From assembly GCF_002940005.1 (NCBI RefSeq), contig NZ_MDEF01000004.1: DNA of 64,000 nt; one strand, written 5' to 3'. The translations under genes were made by a program, and so were the position numbers. Origin of the DNA: Xanthomonas hortorum (GTDB taxonomy: Bacteria > Pseudomonadota > Gammaproteobacteria > Xanthomonadales > Xanthomonadaceae). The stretch's first letter is position 1, and the number at the start of each line of letters is the position of its first letter. Below the pieces are notes generated by a model. The model did not search any database and was not told the DNA's origin. It worked only from the letters and a program-made list of their open reading frames with translations. Of the stretch, positions 9,304 through 17,513 are shown piece by piece.

Positions 9304-11607
9304 ATGAACAAATTCAACGACTGGCCGATCCGCCGCAAACTGATGTTTGCCTTCTGCCTGAGCGCCGTGCTGACTGCCCTGCTGGGTGGACTCGGCTTTT
9401 CACGCATGAAGCAGATGCAGCAGGAAACCGACCTGATCAATCAGGACGTGGTGCCGGTGCTGAGCCGCCTGTCCGAGTTGCGTGGTTTCGCCGGCGAATT
9501 CCGCGTCTATGAAGTGGGCCAGTTCGTCAATCTCGACGATCCGGAACGCTATGCGATGTTCTTCAAGCGCATGGACGAGATCCAGGCCAAATATGTCGAA
9601 ACGCAAAAGGTCCTGGATACCAAGATCGGCGCCACCTCGCCGTTGAAGGCCGAGTACGCCAAGCTGACCGATGCCAGCACGCGCTACTTCGCGGCCAACC
9701 AGCAACTGCGCAAGCTCTATACAGACCCAGACCGCGCCGCGGCGATGGAATTTTCGCGCAAGCAGTCCGGCGAGATCCGCAAGGAACTGTTTGCCTCGGT
9801 CGACAAGCTCTATGCGCAGCAGTCCAAAGCACTGAGCGATATGGTGACCGCCAGCGCAGCCTCGTTCAAACTCACCAGCGCGGTACTGCTGCTCGGCACG
9901 CTGCTGATGGCGGCGTTGTCGGTCACCTTCGGCTGGTTGATCGCACGCAGCATCACCACCCCGCTGTCCAAGGCACTGGGCGCGATCAAGGCGGTCTCGC
10001 GTGGCGATCTGAGCGTGCAGGTCAGCAAGACCAGCAACGACGAAATCGGCCAGATGCTGGAGGCCACCGGTGGCATGACGCAGATGCTGCGCCGCTTCAG
10101 CGACGAAACCGCGCGCATGTCGCACCTGCATGCGGCCGAAGACATCACCCACCGCATGCCGGAAGATTTCCCAGGCGTGTATGGCAACCTGGCCGGCGGC
10201 ATCAACACGATGATCTTCGAGCATCTGGATGCCATCACCGATTCGGTGCGCATCCTCAATCAATACGCGCAAGGCGACCTGACCCAGGACGCACGCCGTC
10301 TGCCGGCCAGCCGCGCGATCCTGCATGAAGCGATGGATGCGGCCAAGGCCAGCCTGTTGTCGATCAATACCGAGATCAAACAGCTGGCGCAGGCCGCCGC
10401 CGCCGGCGATTTCAGCGCACGTGGCGACGCAGCACGTTTCAAGTACGACTTCGCGGTGATGGTGTCGGATCTGAACTCGATGATGGAAGTCAGCGACCGC
10501 AATCTGGGCAAGCTCTCGCAGTTGCTCGGCGCCGTTGCCGAGGGCGATCTCACCGCGCGTATGGATGGCGAGTTCCACGGCGTGTTCGCGCGTCTGCGCG
10601 ACGATGCCAATGCCACCACCCAGCGCCTGACCGACATCGTCGGCCGCATCAAGCACTCCACCTTGGCCATCAACACCGCCGCAGGCGAAATCGCCGCCGG
10701 CAACCAGGACCTGTCGCAGCGCACCGAGCAGCAGGCCGCCAATCTGGAAGAAACCGCCGCCTCGATGGAAGAGCTCACCTCTACCGTCAAGCAGAACGCC
10801 GAACACGCACGTCAGGCCAATCAATTGGCGATCGGCGCAGCCGGTGTAGCCTCACACGGTGGCAGCGTCGTCGGCCAGGTGGTCACCACCATGTCCGGCA
10901 TCGAGACCTCGTCCAGAAAGATCGCCGAGATCATCAGCGTTATCGACGGCATCGCCTTCCAGACCAATATCCTCGCGTTGAACGCGGCGGTGGAAGCGGC
11001 GCGTGCCGGTGAGCAGGGCCGTGGATTTGCGGTGGTCGCCTCCGAGGTGCGCACGTTGGCACAGCGTTCGGCCGGCGCAGCGAAGGAGATCAAGAGCCTG
11101 ATCGACGACTCGGTGAGCAAGGTGGCCGAAGGCTCGGCGCTGGTCAATCAGGCCGGCAGCACCATGAGCGAGATCGTCTCTTCGGTGCAGCGCGTCACCG
11201 ACATCATGAGCGAGATTTCCGCCGCCTCGCAGGAGCAGTCGGCCGGTATCGAGCAGGTCAACCAGACCGTCACCCACATGGACGAAGCCACCCAGCAGAA
11301 CGCCGCGCTGGTGGAAGAAGCCACCGCCGCCGCACGCTCGATGGAAGAGCAGGCGCAGCAGCTCACCGAAGCGGTCGCGCTGTTCCGACTGTCGGCCGAG
11401 CTGGAAGCAGTGACACGTGCCACCCCGGTGGTGCGCCACATCACCGCCAAGCGCCCAGCCGCCAGCACTGCGCCTGCTGCCAAGACGCCCGCTGCCAGGT
11501 CATCGGTGTCCAAGCTGGCTGCCTCCAAGCCGGCTGCCGCACGGTCCACCGCACGTACTGCCGCTGCAGCGACGCCGTCCAACGAGTCGGATTGGGCGGA
11601 GTTCTAA
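9304..11607 (+). CDS. Methyl-accepting chemotaxis protein (MCP 4), four-helix-bundle sensor, DWAEF tail
   Basis: Chemoreceptor of 767 residues. TM1 is about 13-33, a helical periplasmic sensor about 35-185, TM2 about 190-214, then HAMP (AIKAVSRGDLSVQV). The linker is type 2, with the block HRMPEDFPGVYGNLAGGINT shared with MCP 2 and MCP 6, followed by YAQGDL, AAAGDF and VAEGDL repeats and the signalling hairpin. The C-terminal A/S/K-rich tether ends DWAEF. ATG 9304 follows a GGAG seven bases upstream. It is a single-gene unit with its own sigma-28-type promoter and a strong terminator. Confidence 0.94.
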   Translation: MNKFNDWPIRRKLMFAFCLSAVLTALLGGLGFSRMKQMQQETDLINQDVVPVLSRLSELRGFAGEFRVYEVGQFVNLDDPERYAMFFKRMDEIQAKYVETQKVLDTKIGATSPLKAEYAKLTDASTRYFAANQQLRKLYTDPDRAAAMEFSRKQSGEIRKELFASVDKLYAQQSKALSDMVTASAASFKLTSAVLLLGTLLMAALSVTFGWLIARSITTPLSKALGAIKAVSRGDLSVQVSKTSNDEIGQMLEATGGMTQMLRRFSDETARMSHLHAAEDITHRMPEDFPGVYGNLAGGINTMIFEHLDAITDSVRILNQYAQGDLTQDARRLPASRAILHEAMDAAKASLLSINTEIKQLAQAAAAGDFSARGDAARFKYDFAVMVSDLNSMMEVSDRNLGKLSQLLGAVAEGDLTARMDGEFHGVFARLRDDANATTQRLTDIVGRIKHSTLAINTAAGEIAAGNQDLSQRTEQQAANLEETAASMEELTSTVKQNAEHARQANQLAIGAAGVASHGGSVVGQVVTTMSGIETSSRKIAEIISVIDGIAFQTNILALNAAVEAARAGEQGRGFAVVASEVRTLAQRSAGAAKEIKSLIDDSVSKVAEGSALVNQAGSTMSEIVSSVQRVTDIMSEISAASQEQSAGIEQVNQTVTHMDEATQQNAALVEEATAAARSMEEQAQQLTEAVALFRLSAELEAVTRATPVVRHITAKRPAASTAPAAKTPAARSSVSKLAASKPAAARSTARTAAAATPSNESDWAEF

Positions 11608-11643
11608 ACGCGCATAGCGTCGACATACAAGTCGCTGCAGTCC

Positions 11644-11676
11644 AAGCCGCGCTCTTTCGGGAGCGCGGCTTTTTTA
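11644..11676 (+). terminator. Factor-independent terminator of MCP 4
   Basis: Perfect stem aagccgcgctc / gagcgcggctt, six-base loop, followed by a run of T. The AT-rich gap that follows (11690-11900) contains only the next promoter. Confidence 0.9.
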
Positions 11677-11886
11677 TTGCCGCAATGTTTCGGAAGCAGT
11701 CTCAGCCATGAAGCAAAGAATAAACGCATATCGATAATAATATTTTACTTATGTATTGATTAGCCAGCGGTCGCGTTCGGCGTGATCGACAATTGGAAAC
11801 CTTTAATCCGGGCCGCAAAACGATTTAGTTGGCGACGCCATTTTCACAAGCATGACTTGACTTATATATTTACGCTATTGAGGTAT

Positions 11887-11913
11887 TAAGTAATTGGCAT
11901 GGCGAGCCGTTAC
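11887..11913 (+). promoter_or_regulatory. Sigma-28 (FliA) type promoter for MCP 5
   Basis: TAAGTAAT, 11 bases, GCCGTTAC, inside an unusually AT-rich stretch. It lies 84 bases before the start; the -35 half closely resembles that of MCP 7 (TAACTAAT). Confidence 0.7.
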
Positions 11914-11997
11914 TGCGCATAGCGACGCGGCATACAGCAAGTGGTCGGCGCTACTCGGTCGCTCCCTTTCATCGCATAACGCCATCCAGGATCTGTC

Positions 11998-14244
11998 ATG
12001 ACCACACTTCTCCAACGCTACAACGTCGGCCCTCGATTGGCGGCGGCTTTTGCCGTGCTGATCGTGTTGTCAGGCATCATCGCTTTTATCGGGTATCGCG
12101 GGCTGACCTCGGCACGTGTGCTTGTCGACCATCTGGTGCACCAGAATATGGTGAAGATCCGGCTGTCCAACGACATGATGAATGCCAATTACATCATTTC
12201 GATGCAGATTCGCAATGTCGTGCTGCCGACCTCCAACAAAGACAACCTCCGATTCATCGAGATCATCAAGGGTGCGCGCGCCGACTATCTCAAGGCGCGC
12301 GATGAGCTGTACAAGATTCCGCCATCCGAAGAAGGCAAGGCCATTCGGGCGGAGGTCGATCGTCGTCGCACGGTTGCCAAGGAATTGAACGACAAGGTCA
12401 TCGATCTGGTCATGACGAACCACAGCGACGAGGCACTGCCTTTGCTATTGACCAAGGCTGCACCTGCAATGCAGCAGTGGCAGGACAAGATCGCCGAGAA
12501 CATCGCCTTGCAGGACAGGCTGTCTGCCGACGCATCCGCAGTGGCGCTGAAGTCCATGGACGACTCACGCAAGCTGCTGATCGGCGGTTCGCTGCTGGTG
12601 GTGCTGCTGAGCGGTACGCTGGGCCTGCTGATCACCCGCAGCCTCACCCAGCCGTTGAGCCGCGCCACCCGCGCCGCAGAAGCGATTGCCGACGGCAACC
12701 TGGACAACGACGTCAACACGCAGGCCAATGACGAAGCCGGCCGCCTGCTCAAGGCCATGAGCAAGATGCAGCTGCAGCTGCGCAACCTGCTCAGCGCGCA
12801 GACCGACATGGCCAAGCGTCACGACGACGGCCAGATCAGCTTCCGCATCGATGCGGCAGCCTTCCCCGGCGAGTACGGCCGCATGGCGCACGACACCAAC
12901 AACCTGGTGGGCTCGCACATCGCGGTGAAGATGCGTCTGGCGCAGATCATGGGCCGCTACGCGATCGGTGATCTGTCCGACGACATGGAAAAGCTGCCCG
13001 GCGAAAAGGCCGTGCTCAGCGACACCATGGCGCAGGTCAAGGTCAATCTCGGTGCGATGAATACCGAGATCAAGCACTTGGCCCAATCGGCCGCCAATGG
13101 CGACTTCAGCGCCCGCGGCGATGCCGAGCGCTTCCAGTACGACTTCCGTGTGATGGTGGAAAGCCTCAATAACCTGATGTCCACCGCCGACGGCAACCTG
13201 CAGGCGTTGTCCGGCCTGTTGCAGTCGATCGCTGACGGCGATCTCACCGCACGCATGAGCGGCGATTTCCGCGGCGTGTTCGCGCAGATGCGTGACGATG
13301 CCAATGCCACGGCCACGCAGCTGGCCGAGATCGTCAGCGGCATCAAGGCCTCGGCGATTTCGATCAAGGGCGCCGCCAGCGAGATCGCCGCCGGCAACCA
13401 GGATCTGTCGCAGCGCACCGAACAACAGGCCGCCAACCTGGAAGAAACCGCCGCCTCGATGGAAGAGCTCACCTCCACCGTCAAGCAGAATGCCGAAGGC
13501 GCGCGCCAGGCCAACCAGCTCGCCATCGGCGCGGCCAGCGTGGCCTCGCAAGGCGGCGACGTGGTCGGCAAGGTGGTGCAGACCATGAGCGGTATCGAAG
13601 CCTCGTCCAAGAAGATCGCCGACATCATCTCCGTCATCGACGGCATCGCCTTCCAGACCAATATCCTGGCATTGAACGCGGCGGTGGAAGCGGCACGTGC
13701 CGGCGAACAAGGCCGCGGTTTTGCGGTGGTCGCCTCGGAAGTGCGCACGCTAGCGCAGCGTTCGTCTGCGGCGGCCAAGGAGATCAAGGGCCTGATCGAC
13801 GATTCGGTCGAACGTGTCGCCGAAGGCTCGGCACTGGTGCACACCGCCGGCAAGACCATGGGCGAAGTGGTGGCCAGCGTGCAGCGCGTGACCGACATCA
13901 TGGGCGAGATCTCCGCCGCCTCGCAGGAACAGTCGGCCGGGATCGAACAGGTCAACCAGACCATCACCCAAATGGACGAAACCACCCAGCAGAACGCCGC
14001 ATTGGTGGAAGAAGCCACTGCCGCCGCACGGGCACTGGAAGACCAGGCCACCCAGCTCACCGATGCGGTCGCGGTGTTTCGCCTGTCGGCCGACCTGGAA
14101 ACGGTGGCGCGCACCAGCACGGTGGTCCGTCTGCAACCCGCGCACCGCTCTGCAGTCAAGCCGGCGGCCCCCGCCAAACCGCGTCAGGGTCAGGCAGCAA
14201 GAGCGGCCGGTGCATCCACCGCAACGGACTGGGCCGAGTTCTGA
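11998..14244 (+). CDS. Methyl-accepting chemotaxis protein (MCP 5), four-helix-bundle sensor, DWAEF tail
   Basis: Chemoreceptor of 748 residues beginning MTTLLQRYNVGPRL, the start shared by MCPs 5-7, 9 and 10. TM1 is about 13-33, helical sensor about 35-185, TM2 about 193-213, then HAMP (AIADGNLDNDVNTQ). The linker is type 1: AKRHDDGQISFRIDAAAFPG, then YAIGDLSDDM, AANGDFSARG and IADGDLTARM repeats. The signalling tip is intact. The P/K/A-rich tether ends DWAEF. The gene sits between its own sigma-28-type promoter and a strong terminator. Confidence 0.94.
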   Translation: MTTLLQRYNVGPRLAAAFAVLIVLSGIIAFIGYRGLTSARVLVDHLVHQNMVKIRLSNDMMNANYIISMQIRNVVLPTSNKDNLRFIEIIKGARADYLKARDELYKIPPSEEGKAIRAEVDRRRTVAKELNDKVIDLVMTNHSDEALPLLLTKAAPAMQQWQDKIAENIALQDRLSADASAVALKSMDDSRKLLIGGSLLVVLLSGTLGLLITRSLTQPLSRATRAAEAIADGNLDNDVNTQANDEAGRLLKAMSKMQLQLRNLLSAQTDMAKRHDDGQISFRIDAAAFPGEYGRMAHDTNNLVGSHIAVKMRLAQIMGRYAIGDLSDDMEKLPGEKAVLSDTMAQVKVNLGAMNTEIKHLAQSAANGDFSARGDAERFQYDFRVMVESLNNLMSTADGNLQALSGLLQSIADGDLTARMSGDFRGVFAQMRDDANATATQLAEIVSGIKASAISIKGAASEIAAGNQDLSQRTEQQAANLEETAASMEELTSTVKQNAEGARQANQLAIGAASVASQGGDVVGKVVQTMSGIEASSKKIADIISVIDGIAFQTNILALNAAVEAARAGEQGRGFAVVASEVRTLAQRSSAAAKEIKGLIDDSVERVAEGSALVHTAGKTMGEVVASVQRVTDIMGEISAASQEQSAGIEQVNQTITQMDETTQQNAALVEEATAAARALEDQATQLTDAVAVFRLSADLETVARTSTVVRLQPAHRSAVKPAAPAKPRQGQAARAAGASTATDWAEF

Positions 14245-14293
14245 TCGCCTCCCACCGGTTCTGATCGCCCCCGTCCAGACGATGGGGCACAGC

Positions 14294-14324
14294 AACGCGT
14301 TCGGTATCGAACGCGTTTTTTTTT
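14294..14324 (+). terminator. Factor-independent terminator of MCP 5
   Basis: Stem aacgcgttc / gaacgcgtt with a six-base loop, running into nine T residues. Apart from this and the next promoter, the gap 14245-14718 holds nothing that I recognise. Confidence 0.9.
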
Positions 14325-14613
14325 GCCGCCACGTACCCGCTCCGGTATCGGGGCAGGCGCATGCGCGTCGACTCGGTGTCCGCAGGACAGTCACAGGACA
14401 CCCGGCCTCATCCCGGGAATGCCCCAGCCTGCTCAGGGAAAAACGACAGCAAAGCGTCCGTTGGCACGGCTGCCCATGCTCGGTCGAGCCGAGCGTCGAC
14501 GCCGCCCCTCATTTTTCGCGCCATGAAATGACGAATTCGCATCCAAACGCGCCGAGAAATGCCTCTTCGATTGAATCGCATGACCACAGCTATCAAATAA
14601 TCGAGCTCAGGTA

Positions 14614-14640
14614 TTCATTTTTCAATATAGCGGCCGTTAC
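14614..14640 (+). promoter_or_regulatory. Sigma-28 (FliA) type promoter for MCP 6
   Basis: TTCATTTT, 11 bases, GCCGTTAC, 78 bases before the start. The T-rich -35 half resembles that of MCP 11 (TCAATTTT). Confidence 0.65.
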
Positions 14641-14718
14641 CGCCTATGGCGATACAGAACCTGATCGACCTTCAGCGCCGCGTCCTGGGTCCTCACGACA
14701 TGCCACTCGAGACTTGCC

Positions 14719-16977
14719 ATGAACGCTTTCTTGCACCGCTACAATGTCGGCCGCCGCCTGGGCGCGGCCTTCGCACTGCTGATCCTGTTGTCCGGACTGC
14801 TGGTGGCCATCGGCCTGAGCGCCATGTCCAGCGCACGTGCGGAGATAGACAACATCGTCAAACTCAACGTCGAAAAGATGCGCATCTCCAACACCATGCG
14901 CGATGCCAATGCCAATATCTTCATCGCCCTGGGCACCTTGTCCATGGTCACCTCGCAGGCGTTGAACGACGAGGCGCTCGCGGCAATCAAGCTGCAACGT
15001 CAGCGCTACGCCGAGCAGCGCAAGGCGCTGGAGGCGTTTCCGGCCGACGGTGCCGTACGCCAGTTGCGCAACGACATCGACGCTGCCCGCGATGCGTCCC
15101 GCGCCTTGAACGACCAAGTCATCGCCCTGGCGGCGGCTAACAACAATACCGCCGCACAGGAATTGATGAGCGAAAAGGCGCGGCCTGCAATGCTGGCCTG
15201 GCAAGCCAAGATCGCCGAGAACGTGACCGTGCAGGAGACGCAGACCGCCGCCTCCTACGCAGCCGCCGTGCAGGCGATGAACAAGGGCAGGAATCTGCTG
15301 ATTGCCGGCGGCGTCGCGGCGCTGTTGATCAGCTTCCTGCTTGCCTACGCGATCACCCGCAGCCTCACCCAGCCGCTCAGCCGCGCCACCCGCGCCGCCG
15401 AAGCCATCGCCGCCGGCAACCTCGACAGCGACGTCCAGACCCAGGCCAACGACGAAACCGGCCGCCTGCTGAAGGCGATGGGCACCATGCAGGCGCAGTT
15501 GCAGCGCTTCTCCAACGAAACCGTGTTGATGATCGAACTGCACGCCGACAAGGACATGTCGCACCGCATGCCGCCGGATTTCCCAGGCGTCTACGGCAAG
15601 CTTTCCGACGGCATCAATACGATGATGTTCGAGCACCTGGACGCGATCGTCGACGCCATCGAGGTGCTCAACGAGTATGCCAGTGGCGATCTGCGCCGCG
15701 ACGCACGCCGCCTGCCCGGCAGCCGTGCGGTCCTGCATCAATCGATGGATGCCGCCAAGGCGAGCCTGTTGGCGATCAATAACGAGATCAAGCGTCTGGC
15801 CGCCGCGGCTGCCGCCGGCGACTTCAGCGCACGCGGCGACGAGCAGAAGTTCCAGCACGATTCGCGACGCATGGTCCAGGACCTCAACGCCATGATGGAG
15901 GTCAGCGACCAGGCCCTGAGCAAGCTGTCGGATCTGCTCAAGGCGATCGCCTGCGGCGATCTCAGCGCACGCATGCAGGGAGACTTCAATGGTGTCTTTG
16001 CGCAAATGAGCGCAGACGCCAACGCCACCGCCGACCAGCTCACCGGCATCGTGAACGGCATCAAGGAATCGGCGGTGTCGATCAAGGGTGCCGCCAGCGA
16101 GATCGCGGCAGGCAACCAGGATCTGTCGCAGCGCACCGAACAGCAGGCCGCCAATCTGGAAGAAACCGCCGCCTCGATGGAGGAACTCACCTCCACCGTC
16201 AAACAAAATGCCGAAAGTGCACGCCAGGCCAATCAACTCGCCATCGGCGCCGCCAGCGTGGCCGTGCAGGGCGGCGATGTGGTGAGCAAGGTGGTCGAGA
16301 CCATGTCCGGGATCGAAGCCTCGTCCAAGAAGATCGCCGACATCATCAGCGTCATCGACGGCATCGCCTTCCAGACCAACATCCTGGCCTTGAACGCGGC
16401 GGTGGAAGCGGCGCGTGCCGGCGACCAGGGGCGCGGATTTGCGGTGGTCGCCTCCGAGGTCCGGACGCTGGCACAGCGCTCTTCCGGTGCGGCCAAGGAG
16501 ATCAAGGGCTTGATCGACGATTCGGTCGAGCGCGTCGGCGTCGGGTCGGCGTTGGTGCGTAGCGCAGGCAAAACCATGGACGAAGTGGTTTCCAGCGTAC
16601 AGCGGGTGACCGACATCATGGGCGAGATCTCCGCCGCCTCGCAGGAACAGTCGGCCGGCATCGAGCAGGTCAACCAGACCATCACCCAGATGGACGAGAC
16701 TACCCAGCAGAACGCCGCGCTGGTAGAAGAAACCACCGCCGCCGCCCGTGCCATGGAAGAACAAGCCATCCAGCTCACCCAGGCGGTGGCGGTGTTCCGG
16801 CTGTCGACCGAGCTGAGCGCCCCCACCCGTGCCGCACCGGGCCCTCTGCCACTGCCAGCAAGCCCGGGGCGCCCGCCAGCCAAAGTGGCTGCCAAGGCCA
16901 AACCGCCGACCAAGCCCGCAGCACGCCAGGGTGTCAGCCTGGTGCCCTCAAACGAGGCCAGCTGGCAGGAATTCTGA
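14719..16977 (+). CDS. Methyl-accepting chemotaxis protein (MCP 6), mosaic receptor, SWQEF tail
   Basis: Chemoreceptor of 752 residues. The start MNAFLHRYNVGRRLGAAF, helical sensor, TM2 and HAMP are of the MCP 5/7/9/10 type. The linker switches at about residue 258 to the type 2 block of MCPs 2 and 4 (HRMPPDFPGVYGKLSDGINT, YASGDL, AAAGDF). The last linker repeat and signalling domain (SIKGAASEIAAGNQDLSQ) return to the MCP 5 type. It therefore reads as a recombinant of two receptor lineages. The flexible tail ends SWQEF. ATG 14719 matches the sister starts. Confidence 0.94.
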   Translation: MNAFLHRYNVGRRLGAAFALLILLSGLLVAIGLSAMSSARAEIDNIVKLNVEKMRISNTMRDANANIFIALGTLSMVTSQALNDEALAAIKLQRQRYAEQRKALEAFPADGAVRQLRNDIDAARDASRALNDQVIALAAANNNTAAQELMSEKARPAMLAWQAKIAENVTVQETQTAASYAAAVQAMNKGRNLLIAGGVAALLISFLLAYAITRSLTQPLSRATRAAEAIAAGNLDSDVQTQANDETGRLLKAMGTMQAQLQRFSNETVLMIELHADKDMSHRMPPDFPGVYGKLSDGINTMMFEHLDAIVDAIEVLNEYASGDLRRDARRLPGSRAVLHQSMDAAKASLLAINNEIKRLAAAAAAGDFSARGDEQKFQHDSRRMVQDLNAMMEVSDQALSKLSDLLKAIACGDLSARMQGDFNGVFAQMSADANATADQLTGIVNGIKESAVSIKGAASEIAAGNQDLSQRTEQQAANLEETAASMEELTSTVKQNAESARQANQLAIGAASVAVQGGDVVSKVVETMSGIEASSKKIADIISVIDGIAFQTNILALNAAVEAARAGDQGRGFAVVASEVRTLAQRSSGAAKEIKGLIDDSVERVGVGSALVRSAGKTMDEVVSSVQRVTDIMGEISAASQEQSAGIEQVNQTITQMDETTQQNAALVEETTAAARAMEEQAIQLTQAVAVFRLSTELSAPTRAAPGPLPLPASPGRPPAKVAAKAKPPTKPAARQGVSLVPSNEASWQEF

Positions 16978-17015
16978 TCGGCCCACGTCGCTGATCGCCA
17001 CGCCCCGCACAACAG

Positions 17016-17043
17016 ACCGCACTCCCCCGGGAGTGCGGTTTTT
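17016..17043 (+). terminator. Factor-independent terminator of MCP 6
   Basis: Stem accgcactccc / gggagtgcggt, two-base loop, followed by Ts. Between it and the next promoter (17050-17380) I see nothing recognisable. Confidence 0.88.
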
Positions 17044-17388
17044 GCGTGATGGCGCGCACCACACCGATAATCCGCGCTTCCCCCGCTACCGGCGGACGCT
17101 GCCAGCGGGATGAGTGCGGATGCGCGCAATCGCAGCTGCCTCGAGTGCAGCGGCTGCCGGCCTGCTGTGCGACGCGGATCATGGCATCGCAGCAATCGCT
17201 GACAGTTTGAGCGCCCTGCGCCAGGCCATTTTTCGCGCGGCCACGGCAGACCCGCCTGCCTCGACGATACGTGTGCACCGCCACTAGCCATAAATTCGCG
17301 CCAAGGAAGAGTCCGTTCGATATAAGAGAAGAGCCCGCTCGATCTTCCGCCAATGAATCATTATTTTTCCCAATATCCATATTTTCAT

Positions 17389-17415
17389 TAACTAATCCAC
17401 CGGACCGGCCGTTAA
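17389..17415 (+). promoter_or_regulatory. Sigma-28 (FliA) type promoter for MCP 7
   Basis: TAACTAAT, 11 bases, GCCGTTAA, 98 bases before the start. This is the best -10 half of the GCCGTTA class in the array. Confidence 0.75.
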
Positions 17416-17513
17416 TAAAGTTACCGGCAAATCCGCATATGCCCCGAATGCATTCGGCAGCGTGCCCCTTGGCCATGACGCGCAGCAGAATTCCGCTTTT
17501 TCAGGACATTGCC

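Noticed and set aside
14644..16764. Long open frame on the minus strand opposite MCP 6, and similar ones opposite most receptors
   Set aside because: These mirror the codon bias of high-GC genes. The predicted proteins are H/G/D-rich, repeat the same antisense pattern under each receptor and have no start signals.
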